NCBI GenBank assembly: GCA_964195425.1
Contig: CAXMOM010000039.1
Location: forward strand, 131,309-195,308
Reading direction: 5' to 3'
Length of the DNA stretch: 64,000 bases
Origin: Glaciecola sp964195425
Lineage (GTDB): Bacteria; Pseudomonadota; Gammaproteobacteria; Enterobacterales; Alteromonadaceae
The notes beneath the pieces were generated by a model. That model was not told the DNA's origin and ran no database searches. It saw nothing but the letters and a program-made list of their open reading frames with translations. Positions 17,834-27,164 of the stretch are shown here, one piece after another. Made by a program: the position numbers and the translations under genes. Position 1 is the stretch's first letter. Every line of letters starts with the position of its first letter.

Positions 17834-19175
17834 TACCTTTTCAGCGTTAATTGGACTTCGCACTGTATTAATTATGCTGACACTACTTGGACTGACTTAC
17901 CTTACCTTCATGCCGGGCTATCATGCCGCAACTATTGTCCTTACTTTAGTCCTTATTTTTGAGTGCTACAGCATGGTTAAATTTATAGCGCGCACTAATG
18001 CTGAGCTTGTTAGATTTTTGGATGCCGCACGCTATGCTGATTATTCCCAGCGATTTGAGCTTAAGGGTTTAGGCGCAGGGTTTAGCGAATTAGGAGAAGC
18101 TTTTGCGGATATATTAGAACGCTTTCAAAATAATAGGCAGAAACAAGAAGAGCAATTTAGACATGTGAAAGCCGTGGTAGAGCACTTACCTGTGCCACTT
18201 ATTAGTATTAAACAAAATGGCACACTAAAACTTTGGAATAATGCTGCGAGGCGTTTATTTGGCTCTAGTCGCATTGTGACAGTAAATGACCTTGAGCAAT
18301 TTGGCAGTGATTTTGTTTATAATCTAACCAATATTAAAGCAGGTGAAAGGCGTTTAGTCTCGTTTCAAGTCGATAACATGGCGCATCAGTTAAGTGTTTC
18401 AATGACCGATATTATTGTTGGGCGAGAACAAGAGAAACTGCTTAGCCTGCAGGACATACAAAATGAACTTGACGCTAACCAACTTCAATCTTGGCAAGAT
18501 TTAGTCAGGGTGCTCACACATGAAATAATGAATAGTATTACGCCTGTAGCGTCATTATCGAAAACCGCCGTTGATTTAGTACAAGACACTAAAGAGCATG
18601 TTAAGAATCAGCCTGATGTACTGGAACATCTAAACGATATTGCAAGTGCGGTGCAAACCGTTGCTCGCAGAAGTGACGGCTTAATGAAATTTGTGGGCAG
18701 TTACCGAAAACTTACGCGCTTACCCGCGCCAAAGAAAGTGAAGCTCAAAGTGGCTGACTGTTTTGCGCAAGTGATTGAAATTATCAAACAAGGCGACCAA
18801 AAAAGAGACATTGAGTTTAAGGTTAAGATAGAGCCTAGCGAATTAGAAATGAGCGCTGACCCGTCCATGCTAGAGCACATATTGATCAACTTAGTAAAAA
18901 ATGCACAGCAGGCTTTGCACCTCACCGAGTCACCCACAATTACCATGCAGGCAGAAATTAATCGTCGTGGCCACGTAGTGTTCGAGATAGCAGACAACGG
19001 GCCAGGTATTGGTGAAGATGTTAAAAGTAAAATATTCGTCCCCTTTTTTACCACAAAAAAAGAAGGTTCTGGTGTGGGATTGGCATTAACGCGTCAGGTA
19101 ATGAATGCCCATGGTGGCGCAGTCAAAGTAGCCAATAATGACACAGGTGGAGCAATATTCACTTTAATTTTTTGA
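17823..19175 (+). CDS. Sensor histidine kinase paired with the sigma-54 regulator
   Basis: A 451-residue membrane kinase. Two N-terminal helices (about residues 11-60) enclose a very short periplasmic loop, which suggests sensing within or near the membrane. A HAMP/PAS-like region follows. The phosphoacceptor is His233 in VLTHEIMNSITP. The catalytic domain has an N-box (LINLVKNAQQAL), G1 box (IADNGPGIG), F box (FVPFFTTKKEGSG) and G2 (GVGLALTRQVMNAHGG). The frame extends to 17793, but the ATG at 17823 is preferred because AGGAGA lies upstream and its N-terminus is normal. Confidence 0.9.
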   Translation: MGFNTFSALIGLRTVLIMLTLLGLTYLTFMPGYHAATIVLTLVLIFECYSMVKFIARTNAELVRFLDAARYADYSQRFELKGLGAGFSELGEAFADILERFQNNRQKQEEQFRHVKAVVEHLPVPLISIKQNGTLKLWNNAARRLFGSSRIVTVNDLEQFGSDFVYNLTNIKAGERRLVSFQVDNMAHQLSVSMTDIIVGREQEKLLSLQDIQNELDANQLQSWQDLVRVLTHEIMNSITPVASLSKTAVDLVQDTKEHVKNQPDVLEHLNDIASAVQTVARRSDGLMKFVGSYRKLTRLPAPKKVKLKVADCFAQVIEIIKQGDQKRDIEFKVKIEPSELEMSADPSMLEHILINLVKNAQQALHLTESPTITMQAEINRRGHVVFEIADNGPGIGEDVKSKIFVPFFTTKKEGSGVGLALTRQVMNAHGGAVKVANNDTGGAIFTLIF

Positions 19176-19183
19176 CGAAGGTA

Positions 19184-19201
19184 AAAGCAATAGTTTGCTT
19201 T
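19184..19201. terminator. Possible bidirectional hairpin between convergent genes
   Basis: A 7-bp stem AAAGCAA/TTGCTTT with a TAGT loop lies between the kinase stop and the porin stop. There is no long U tract on either strand, so termination is only suggested by position. Confidence 0.4.
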
Positions 19202-19210
19202 CACAATAGA

Positions 19211-20431
19211 TTAAAATTTCGTAGAAACCCATAGCCAAATCTTGTCTGCATCTACTCGGCCACTATTACCTAAATAGCGTGCAACTTTAATCCCTACTTT
19301 ATAGTGTTTGGTCACTGTTTGGGTATATTGAAAATTTACTTCGCTGCCTAAGTCATCAATAGTGTCGCTTGCTTGATCTGCCGAATAGTTATGGTAGGAC
19401 GCAACAAAGTTTCCTTTACCCAATTTACCTGCAACCGTTGCTATTTGGTCAACGAGACCCTGCGCTGGCGTTGATAAAAATTGATCTGCCCAACCGTTAA
19501 ATTTGTGCAGTGTTGCTAAGGGGGTAGAAAACCCATAAGCGCCATTGTCTGAAGCAAGTGTTTCTTGCGCTATTTTGATGGTGTAGCCTTTATACTTGAG
19601 GCCTATTTCTGCAAAATAATAGTCTGCTGAAAAGTTTTGTGGGCCAAACTCAACATCTTGTGTTGCATATTCAAGCCCGTAAATCCAACTAAAGCCGGTT
19701 GGCTGTCCCGACTTAGTGCTGCGGGCAAAACTTACCCCATAGGTATTAAGTGCATTGTCGGTTTCATTATCTATTTCTAACAAGTAGCTATAGGCGGTTA
19801 ATGCGCCTAATTGAGTTTGGTACTTAGCATTCAATAAATGATCATTTGAGTCTATGTCTCTTGCTTCGCCAAAAATACGATTGCGCTTGCTAATAAAGCT
19901 GTACTTAAAGGTAAAATCATCACTTAATTTATATCCCACTGTAGCGGCGTCGAAAGTTTGTCTATCTTGGCGCCAACCTACATGTCCTACAAAACGATGC
20001 CCATCTAATGCAATTACCTGTCGACCTAACTTAAAATGAAGATTTTCGCTTTTGTATTGCACAAAAGCTTGATCAAGCTCAGTAAATTCTGGGTCAGCAA
20101 TCGTTGAATATTGCCCCGGGTTATAGTTAGTGGCACCCAACGAGTAATCACCTTGGCCTAATACAATTCGGTTATCTTCTATTTCAAGCTTCACTGACCA
20201 GCCACTTAAGGTTCCGGTGGTATAGCCAAGTCGGGTGCGGAGAGTCAGTGCGCTTGCATCATCCAGAACATTATTTTGCGACACATTTTCGTATCTAAGA
20301 TTAAAGTCGCCGCTTGCTTTGCCTGAACTTAAGGCCGAGTAGAATGAGTCTGCTGCAAGTACAGGCGAGGCAGCAATAAGCAAGCCAAATAGACTAGCTG
20401 CACAACAGTACAAAAATAAATGGTGTTTCAT
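19211..20431 (-). CDS. Outer membrane porin-like beta-barrel (alginate-export-like family)
   Basis: A 406-residue protein with a signal peptide cleaved near SPVLAAD. It has alternating amphipathic strands and a C-terminal phenylalanine (WLWVSTKF), all typical of outer membrane barrels. Segments such as LRTRLGYTTGTLSGWSVKLE, KLGRQVIALDGHRFVGHVGW and RQDRQTFDAATVGYKLSDD are characteristic of the alginate_exp-like porins that many Alteromonadales carry. The substrate is unknown; there are no alginate genes nearby. It is divergent from the SDR gene, with a 14-bp palindrome between them. Confidence 0.82.
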   Translation of the reverse strand: MKHHLFLYCCAASLFGLLIAASPVLAADSFYSALSSGKASGDFNLRYENVSQNNVLDDASALTLRTRLGYTTGTLSGWSVKLEIEDNRIVLGQGDYSLGATNYNPGQYSTIADPEFTELDQAFVQYKSENLHFKLGRQVIALDGHRFVGHVGWRQDRQTFDAATVGYKLSDDFTFKYSFISKRNRIFGEARDIDSNDHLLNAKYQTQLGALTAYSYLLEIDNETDNALNTYGVSFARSTKSGQPTGFSWIYGLEYATQDVEFGPQNFSADYYFAEIGLKYKGYTIKIAQETLASDNGAYGFSTPLATLHKFNGWADQFLSTPAQGLVDQIATVAGKLGKGNFVASYHNYSADQASDTIDDLGSEVNFQYTQTVTKHYKVGIKVARYLGNSGRVDADKIWLWVSTKF

Positions 20432-20560
20432 TGGTGTCTCCTCTTAATGAATTACAAACTACTAATGTAGTTAGCGATATTATGAGAGTATCGGCAGTGT
20501 TTAACGAATCATTATGCTAAGGCTCATTATTCGGTGTAATAAATGCAATATCGTTCTAAC

Positions 20561-20574
20561 ATTTGGCGCCAAAT
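20561..20574. promoter_or_regulatory. Perfect 14-bp palindrome, possible operator
   Basis: ATTTGGCGCCAAAT is a perfect palindrome, midway between the divergent porin and SDR genes. Its symmetry and place suggest a dimeric regulator binding site controlling one or both. The regulator is not identified. Confidence 0.45.
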
Positions 20575-20687
20575 CAGTTGATTAGAAGCTCTTCGTTATT
20601 GGAAATTATGCGCAAAAGTGCGCTATTTCATTGGTTTTCTTGTATTCTTAAATATCAAACTATAATTAGCCAAAGTAAACATTATTA

Positions 20688-21533
20688 ATGAATGATCTTA
20701 GTGGCAAAGTATTTTTAATAACAGGGGCAGGTAGCGGTATTGGAAAGGCATTAGCAGAAAAACTGGACTCGTTAAATGTCAGCTTAATTCTAAATGACAT
20801 TAACGAGGGTGCCTTGAACGAGGTTGCTAAGTCTCTTAGTAAAGCGCCATTATGTTTGCCTTTTTCAGTCGCAAATAAAAGTGAATGGGTAACAGCAAAA
20901 GCTAAGATTGACCGTCATTTTGAGCGGACTTATTTCAGTGGTATAGATGGCATTATTAATAATGCTGGTATTAGCCACGACTCTATTGCCTTTGAAGATA
21001 TTCGTGAAGAAGATTTTACACGCGTTATGGACATCAATTTTTATGGTGCGTTGTTCGGGACGCAAATGTTTTTACCCGAACTCAAAGCCAAAAAACAGGC
21101 GTGGGTAGTAAACATAAGCTCCATTTTTGGCGTGGCATCTATTGGAAAACTGAGTGCATATTGTGCGTCTAAATTTGCCGTAAAAGGCTTAAGTGAATCG
21201 CTTAGAATGGAAGCGATGGCAAGCTTTCCTCATGTAACTGTATGCGTTGTGCACCCCGGTGGCATCGACACTGCAATTGCCGACAACGCTATACATGTTG
21301 ACGACCGAGACGACAACGCACGAAACCAAGAGATGAATTCTTTTAATAAACAACTTGTAATGCCGCCTGCACAAGCAGCGCAGGTGATTGTTTCAGGTAT
21401 TCTAAAAAATAAGAAGCGCATCCTTATTGGTAAAGATGCAAAACTCATAGATTGGATAGTGCGGATATGTCCAGCGAAGTATACAAAGCTGTTACTCACG
21501 CAAATTAAAAAAAGAGGCCTTTTAAATGACTAA
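20688..21533 (+). CDS. SDR family NAD(P)-dependent oxidoreductase
   Basis: A classical short-chain dehydrogenase of 281 residues. The cofactor motif TGAGSGIGKA is at residues 13-22, NNAG is near residue 89, and the catalytic Ser-Tyr-Lys lies in NISSIFG and YCASKFAVKG. The C-terminal tail (KRILIGKDAKLIDWIVRICP) resembles membrane-associated SDRs acting on lipid substrates. Its last bases overlap the following saccharopine-dehydrogenase-like gene by 8 bases, so the two are coupled. Substrate unknown. Confidence 0.9.
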   Translation: MNDLSGKVFLITGAGSGIGKALAEKLDSLNVSLILNDINEGALNEVAKSLSKAPLCLPFSVANKSEWVTAKAKIDRHFERTYFSGIDGIINNAGISHDSIAFEDIREEDFTRVMDINFYGALFGTQMFLPELKAKKQAWVVNISSIFGVASIGKLSAYCASKFAVKGLSESLRMEAMASFPHVTVCVVHPGGIDTAIADNAIHVDDRDDNARNQEMNSFNKQLVMPPAQAAQVIVSGILKNKKRILIGKDAKLIDWIVRICPAKYTKLLLTQIKKRGLLND

Positions 21534-22755
21534 ATCAGCGCGTGAATTCGATATTATTGTTTATGGTGCTACCTCCTTTGTTGGCCAAATTTTAGTTGAA
21601 TATTTGACGAAGTATACCCGCGAAACTGCACAAACATATAATAACGAAACGGTTACATGGGCCATTGCTGGGCGAAGCGAAGACAAGTTGCTGGCGCTTA
21701 AAGATAGGCTCTCCATTGCTGATATTCGGCATTATGTATTAGATGCCAACGATCTTGAGGGCTTAACGCAACTTTCCAATAAAGCTAAAGTTATCGTAAC
21801 CACTGTGGGTCCATACGCACTGTATGGGGAGACAATGGTTAAGGCTTGTGTAAATACGGGTACCGATTACTGTGATTTAACCGGCGAACCGCAATGGATA
21901 AAAATCATGTTAGAAAAATACGAGGTAGATGCAAAAGCATCTGGCGCGCGTATCATTCATAGCGCAGGGTTCGATTCTATACCGTCCGACATTGGCGTAT
22001 ATAGGGCACAGCAATTGGCCATGGCCAAAACAGGCAAACCTGCAGGTCAAATTAAAATGCGGGTACGAAAAATAAAGGGAGCTGCGTCGGGCGGGACTAT
22101 TGCAAGTATGCTCAATGTGCTAAAAGAAGCCAAAGAAAACCCATCGCTTCGTAAGGTATTGATTAACCCCTATGTACTTTGCACACCTCCCCACAGTTAC
22201 AAGAAACGCCAAAAAAGCCATAAAAAAGCTGAGTTTGATGAAACATTAAAGATTTGGACTATGCCGTTTGTAATGGCAGCGATAAACGAAAGAATAGTAC
22301 ACCGAAGCAATTCATTGCTTGGCGATCAGTATGGTAGCGACTTCAAATATGATGAAGCCATGAGCGCTAAAACAGGCCTTCAAGCGTGGATTTTCACGCT
22401 AGGGTTAGGCTGTTTTATGATCGCGGCGAGTGTTTCACCCTTGCGTAATTTGCTTGCTAAATATGTGTTGCCCAAGCCAGGAGAAGGACCAAGCCAAGAA
22501 GAACAATTAAACGGCATGTTTAATATGCGTTTTTATGCACAACTCTCTAATGGTGAAAACCTCGTGGTAAAGGTAGAAGGCGACCGTGACCCAGGCTACG
22601 GCTCAACTGCAAAAATGTTAAGCCAAGCTGCGCTTTGTTTGGCGAATGATGTGCCAAATGTGGCCGGTGGTTTTTGGACACCGGCAAGCGCGCTTAGCGA
22701 GCATTTGATTAATCGACTCGACGCTCATGCTGGCGTAACGGTTACTGAACTTTAA
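21526..22755 (+). CDS. Saccharopine dehydrogenase-like oxidoreductase (trans-acting enoyl reductase type)
   Basis: A 409-residue Rossmann protein beginning FDIIVYGATSFVGQILVEYL, with GPYALYGETMVKACVNTGTDYCDLTGE and HSAGFDSIPSDIGVY. These are features of the saccharopine dehydrogenase-like family that includes mycobacterial trans-acting enoyl reductases of lipid synthesis, not the lysine-pathway enzyme. A hydrophobic segment (WIFTLGLGCFMIAASVSPL) suggests membrane association. It is translationally coupled to the SDR gene. Its stop codon overlaps, tail to tail, that of the DUF2855 gene. Confidence 0.86.
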   Translation: MTKSAREFDIIVYGATSFVGQILVEYLTKYTRETAQTYNNETVTWAIAGRSEDKLLALKDRLSIADIRHYVLDANDLEGLTQLSNKAKVIVTTVGPYALYGETMVKACVNTGTDYCDLTGEPQWIKIMLEKYEVDAKASGARIIHSAGFDSIPSDIGVYRAQQLAMAKTGKPAGQIKMRVRKIKGAASGGTIASMLNVLKEAKENPSLRKVLINPYVLCTPPHSYKKRQKSHKKAEFDETLKIWTMPFVMAAINERIVHRSNSLLGDQYGSDFKYDEAMSAKTGLQAWIFTLGLGCFMIAASVSPLRNLLAKYVLPKPGEGPSQEEQLNGMFNMRFYAQLSNGENLVVKVEGDRDPGYGSTAKMLSQAALCLANDVPNVAGGFWTPASALSEHLINRLDAHAGVTVTEL

Positions 22756-23891
22756 CTTTGCATACGCACAATTAACCCGTTGTCGGGTGCGACTTTACCT
22801 TCGCATACATCCACAAAAATGGCTTGCATGCCTTCAAGGCCGTCTAGGTCTGTCATGTTAAGCCATTCTCTGCTTTTATTGATAGATACCGCTAAATACT
22901 TACGGCTTTTTTGGTCGAATACTTGCGGTCCCCATTCCTGCAAACGCTTTTGAATTTGTGAAGGCGCAAAAAAGAATTCACTTCGTTCTTTAATTATATC
23001 GTCACTGCGGCCCAGCTCGTGCCAATGAGTTACCCCTACATTTGAACAAAACTTCATATTCTCGCCAAGGTGTTTATGTAATGTACTTAAGGTATTTACA
23101 TTCCCAGACATATCGACAATAAGTGTGGGAATGCTGTTATCTATTTTCGCAATCTCATCATAGGTGAGCACGGTGTCATAGGCATTAATACCATTGACCA
23201 TATCTACATTACGGGCTGACGTAAGTCCAATTAAGGTAGGAGCCGATTGTTCATCGCCGCTTTGTTTTTTGCTGAAGTCTTGCACGCCATAGGCTAAGCC
23301 AGTACTTGTTTTACTCGAAGCACTTAACATGACCAGTTGTTTTGCGCCAAACCAGTTGTTTTCCTGAAAAAAATCAAATAAGGCAAACGATGTAATATGT
23401 AAGGGAAACAGCAGCATGCGATCGTCTTCATGAGCCATGTTATAACCAGGCTCGTGAGCAACGCGGCGATAGATGTTATATCCTGCGGGTAGCTCGCGTC
23501 TGTGAGCGCTGGCATCTAACCAACTGGTTTTACCTACTTTTGCGGGCTCCAAAACCAAGTGAGACGCAGGTGGGAAATAACCAAATAAACGCTCTCCTAC
23601 AGGCACTTCTTCGCAATTCGAGCTAACTACGTCAGCAAAGCCCCACACCGGAAGTATTCCCCATCCTTGCGTATCTACGCTTGTGCCTTGAGCTGTTTGA
23701 CTGTGCGGCGGGAAAAATTGCCAATAGCCTATTTGCTCGCCTACTACGGCGTAGGTGATGTTGTTGGCGGTAAGCGCAAATTTATCAATTTTAACCAATA
23801 CTTGGCCAGCGCTTAATGGTGAACTCGCTAAGTCGTTACCTACTATGCGCGACTCGGTAATATTTGTTTTTTGTATTTGAAATTCGCTCAA
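22752..23891 (-). CDS. DUF2855 family protein
   Basis: A 379-residue protein recognised as DUF2855. It begins with DLASSPLSAGQVLVKIDKFA and contains NITYAVVGEQIGYW and GWGILPVWGFADVV, which recall the GroES-like N-domain of medium-chain (quinone/alcohol) dehydrogenases, although the usual GxGxxG nucleotide motif is not clear. The biochemical role is unknown. It lies 66 bases downstream of the FAD/NAD(P) protein gene on the same strand, probably one transcript, and converges on the SDR/saccharopine pair. Confidence 0.75.
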   Translation of the reverse strand: MSEFQIQKTNITESRIVGNDLASSPLSAGQVLVKIDKFALTANNITYAVVGEQIGYWQFFPPHSQTAQGTSVDTQGWGILPVWGFADVVSSNCEEVPVGERLFGYFPPASHLVLEPAKVGKTSWLDASAHRRELPAGYNIYRRVAHEPGYNMAHEDDRMLLFPLHITSFALFDFFQENNWFGAKQLVMLSASSKTSTGLAYGVQDFSKKQSGDEQSAPTLIGLTSARNVDMVNGINAYDTVLTYDEIAKIDNSIPTLIVDMSGNVNTLSTLHKHLGENMKFCSNVGVTHWHELGRSDDIIKERSEFFFAPSQIQKRLQEWGPQVFDQKSRKYLAVSINKSREWLNMTDLDGLEGMQAIFVDVCEGKVAPDNGLIVRMQS

Positions 23892-23957
23892 AGTATTGTC
23901 CTCTTTGGTATATATTGTTGGTTAATATGCGAAGTTATGACATAGCATCACAATGGT

Positions 23958-25367
23958 TTATGGTTGCCCATGTATTTGCGCTATGTAAGCTTGTAATTTC
24001 CCCATCGCTGCTGGGCTTGTGCCTTTTAGCCGCTTTAAAATCGCTATTTTGTCAGTTTCATGTTCTTGTACATTGCGTACTAAATTACTAAAGCCATCTA
24101 GCCTGTTCTCCAATAGCCAAGCTCGCAGCTCTTGGTCTTGACCCCAAATATGCTGGTTTTTCATAAATGCAGCCGTTAAACGCACCCAATCATTTATGGT
24201 ATTTGGTAGCGGCACTACATTACATATTTTGTTTTTAACTTCATTATTGGGGTAGCTTGCTTCAACATGGGCAATAAAAGCAGCGCTAAATACTGGTTGG
24301 TAAGAGCGCACGGTTTGCGGGGTAATTAAGTTACCTTCAAAAATAGGTTTCATTTTAAGGTTAGAAATAGCACTGGCTGAACAATCTACGTGAATATGCT
24401 CGCTGCTGGTGGCAATTTCGCCTTCTACCAAGACAATTTTGTCGATCTTGATTTGGGTAACCCTGCCTAAGCGCACAATGTTTTTAACACGCCTAAGTTG
24501 CGCTAGTTCCATTTGGCTCACCGTTGCTCCATGGAACATGCTTGGCCATACAGTAGTGTCTATGCGAAGCAGTACACCTGAATCTTCTAGGCGATGAAAC
24601 ATGTCGTCTATTGAAGTCGAACTGGCGATTGCTTCAATCTGATTGGCTTGATTGCCTATGGAGTCTATGAAGAACTCTTCGGTAGGTTGGGTGTGTATTC
24701 TGTCTATTAACCACGCGTCTCTAGACATTATCCAAGTAATATTGTCTGGGTTAACCTGTTTTTCTAGCAAAAATATAATCGCATCTATGCCTGTTTTACC
24801 GCCGCCAACTACTACGTAACCCGCCGGTGGTGAAGTTATCTTAGGTAAGTCGTTGAGTGGCATAAATTGAACGCCGCTATCTACCTTGAAATTAGGAGTA
24901 TGAGTAGAGGGTACGGTGGTGTTCAAGTAGGTTGCATCAATGGTTTTTGTATTTACATTTACATGATGTTCTTGCCCAGTAAGGCGTGATGTAAAATTGC
25001 CATCGCCAGTATAATCACACATAGGGAAATACTTAACGCGTCCGGTAGGTAAGAACTGTTCGCGCATAACATCATCAAAATATGCACTTACTTCGGCCCC
25101 TGTGGCTAGCTCGTTCAAATCTTTGTTGAGGCCCACTTCGTCTTTTTTGCCTTTACTGAGTTCACGAGAATTCACGCCATAAAAAGAGGAGGGCTGATGC
25201 AAGGTGACAAAGGGATAAGCAGAATTCCAATGACCACCGGGCTTATGAAACCTATCTACTATGGTAATGGTGGCGCTGGTTTCGCTTAGCAGTGTGTCGG
25301 CAAAGGCCATCCCAACTGCGCCACTGCCTACTATTAAATAATCGGCGTCGTGTTGTTGCGTGCTCAT
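23958..25367 (-). CDS. FAD/NAD(P)-binding oxidoreductase
   Basis: A 469-residue flavoprotein with an N-terminal dinucleotide fold (DYLIVGSGAVGMAFADTLL) and a second one in the middle (GYVVVGGGKTGIDAIIFLLE), the two-Rossmann layout of flavin monooxygenase-like enzymes. GGHWNSAYPFVTLHQPSSFY resembles the substrate/FAD region of such enzymes. The DUF2855 gene follows it in the same orientation. The reaction is not known; the company of three further oxidoreductase-like genes suggests a joint pathway. Confidence 0.82.
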   Translation of the reverse strand: MSTQQHDADYLIVGSGAVGMAFADTLLSETSATITIVDRFHKPGGHWNSAYPFVTLHQPSSFYGVNSRELSKGKKDEVGLNKDLNELATGAEVSAYFDDVMREQFLPTGRVKYFPMCDYTGDGNFTSRLTGQEHHVNVNTKTIDATYLNTTVPSTHTPNFKVDSGVQFMPLNDLPKITSPPAGYVVVGGGKTGIDAIIFLLEKQVNPDNITWIMSRDAWLIDRIHTQPTEEFFIDSIGNQANQIEAIASSTSIDDMFHRLEDSGVLLRIDTTVWPSMFHGATVSQMELAQLRRVKNIVRLGRVTQIKIDKIVLVEGEIATSSEHIHVDCSASAISNLKMKPIFEGNLITPQTVRSYQPVFSAAFIAHVEASYPNNEVKNKICNVVPLPNTINDWVRLTAAFMKNQHIWGQDQELRAWLLENRLDGFSNLVRNVQEHETDKIAILKRLKGTSPAAMGKLQAYIAQIHGQP

Positions 25368-25595
25368 ATTGTAAGCTCTCTTATTATTGTTTTGTGTTTT
25401 ACCTTAATACTATATTGGTAGCGGATATATATCAGTAAGTGGCACGATGCAAAAACCTTACATCATTTTTAGACTAAAGCGATCAATCAAGGCAATCAAG
25501 TCATTCTTAACAATGGATGAAGATTTGTTGATTTTATGGAGTAAACCTGATGAGCCAGTGTTTCGTAAACCGACAACAAAGCTTCATACTATTTT

Positions 25596-26129
25596 CAGTG
25601 AATCTGACCCTTTGATCGATACAACCTAGCAATAGTACTAAAGTTTACAATAATAAGCGTGAATTCCAATAAACTGGTACCAATAGATCCCACAATTACA
25701 TTGTTGGCGAGCCAGCACATTGCACCAAATAAAAGCCTATCCGCATTTTAATGCCTTGTAGGCAAAAAAGGGAATATGTGCCTATACAGCTTCCCAAAAT
25801 TGGTAGCATGTCATACCAAGTATTCGCTAGGAAAGCTCCCCAAGCGAGTATTAGGGCAATAAATCCATAAGCCACTATCTTTGATGAAGTTTTCAAAGAA
25901 AGCCCCGTTCGTAAAACCGCAAGCACACCCCTAAGCAGGCAGTTAACGCGCCTAGGAGGGCAAAATGAAGTGCGTGATTGATATTCATTACAATCATTGT
26001 GATTTTAAGTCGGCGATCATCTTTTGGGTAAAAGCATAGAATACCTAAAGCAAAGCTTAGTAAGCCAAGAACTTGTGCAAAATCTAGTGGTGGCAATTTT
26101 GTGAGCAAAGTGCTCACCCTTGTCCCCAT
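25596..26129 (-). pseudogene. YgjV family inner membrane protein gene, two frameshifts
   Basis: Three overlapping minus-strand frames rebuild a YgjV-type membrane protein. The first gives FAQVLGLLSFALGILCFYPK and NINHALHFALLGALTACLG; the frame changes near 25915. The second gives LAVLRTGLSLKTSSK and LPILGSCIGTYSLFCLQGIK; the frame changes again near 25722. The third gives GAMCWLANNVIVGSIGTSLL and a tail ending at a TGA at 25596. The parts are in correct family order with no gap, so inactivation looks recent. The 5' end overlaps the epimerase gene by 16 bases. Confidence 0.85.
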
Positions 26130-27157
26130 AGTAAGTTAGTTGGTTTTTGCATTACTGCGCCAGTAAATTCAAAGCCGTTGTCGCGATCTATTGCCACTAA
26201 TACGGGACCATCTAGATCAACAAAGTTTGCGTATTCAGCCAATATAAAAATAGGTGCCATAGCCAATGAGCTTGCCACCATGCAGCCTAACATTATTTGC
26301 AGTTCTGCGGCCTTGGCTGCATTTGCCAGAGCCAGCGCTTCGCTGAGCCCACCTGTTTTATCTAGCTTAATGTTAACCATATTATACTTGGTAGCGAGTA
26401 CAGTTATATCGGCGCTTGTGTGGCAAGACTCATCTGCACATAGTGGAATAGGTGATGTGAATAAGATTAATTCATCATCTTGGCCGGCGGGTAGCGGTTG
26501 TTCAATCAGTGCCACGTTAAGACTGGCTAAACTGGCAACTACGTCTTGCAGTATATCAAACGACCATGCTTCGTTTGCGTCTATAATAAACTTTGAATTA
26601 GGACATACTTGGTGAATGGCCTGCATTTTGACCACTATATCTACTGCGTCTAATTTAATTTTAATAAGCGGTAAGTGCGACATATCCTTTGCATTTGCAA
26701 GCATGAGCTCAATACTGTCGACGCTTAAGGTTTGTGCGCTAACAAGCTGAGTGACCTCTTTAAGCTTAAGTAAGCGATTTACGCTTGTATGAGTAATACT
26801 GGCTTTTAAGTCCCAAAGAGCACAGTCCAACAGGTTTTTGGCGGAGCTAGCGGGAAGGTTTTCGGTAACATACGCCTGTGCATATTCTACCAATGCAAGT
26901 GATGATGGGTATTCAAAGGCTAATAGTATAGCTTCAACTTTTTCTAAAATAGAGTTTGTCGATGCTATTGATTCGTTGTATCTGGCATATGGAACAGCTT
27001 CGGCCCAACCTTTTGCATCGCCAATACTAATGGCGAGAACAATGACCTCAGCATGGGTTTTTGTTCCCCGTGAAATCTTAAAGGGCTTAGCTAAGGCTAT
27101 AGATTCTGTCGCCCAGCATAAACGAAGCTGTTTATTTTGATTAGGCGGCATAGGCAT
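26114..27157 (-). CDS. Dipeptide epimerase (L-Ala-D/L-Glu epimerase-like, enolase superfamily)
   Basis: A 347-residue enolase-superfamily enzyme of the muconate lactonising subgroup. It probably interconverts L-Ala-D-Glu and L-Ala-L-Glu during murein peptide recycling. The catalytic pattern is complete: Lys166/Lys168 in IKIKLDA, metal ligands Asp193 in IIDANEAWS, Glu219 in IEQPLP and Asp242 in CADES, and Lys264/267 in VNIKLDKTGG. The exact dipeptide specificity is inferred from family resemblance. A small lipoprotein gene lies just upstream on the same strand. Confidence 0.88.
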   Translation of the reverse strand: MPMPPNQNKQLRLCWATESIALAKPFKISRGTKTHAEVIVLAISIGDAKGWAEAVPYARYNESIASTNSILEKVEAILLAFEYPSSLALVEYAQAYVTENLPASSAKNLLDCALWDLKASITHTSVNRLLKLKEVTQLVSAQTLSVDSIELMLANAKDMSHLPLIKIKLDAVDIVVKMQAIHQVCPNSKFIIDANEAWSFDILQDVVASLASLNVALIEQPLPAGQDDELILFTSPIPLCADESCHTSADITVLATKYNMVNIKLDKTGGLSEALALANAAKAAELQIMLGCMVASSLAMAPIFILAEYANFVDLDGPVLVAIDRDNGFEFTGAVMQKPTNLLWGQG

Positions 27158-27164
27158 CGTTGGG

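Noticed and set aside
25447..25629. A 60-codon + strand frame after the FAD protein gene.
   Set aside because: It overlaps the tail of the ygjV remnant and shows no recognisable sequence or good ribosome site.
26101..26117. Palindrome GTGAGCA-AAG-TGCTCAC across the epimerase stop.
   Set aside because: No U tract, and it overlaps coding sequence of two genes, so neither a terminator nor an operator can be supported.
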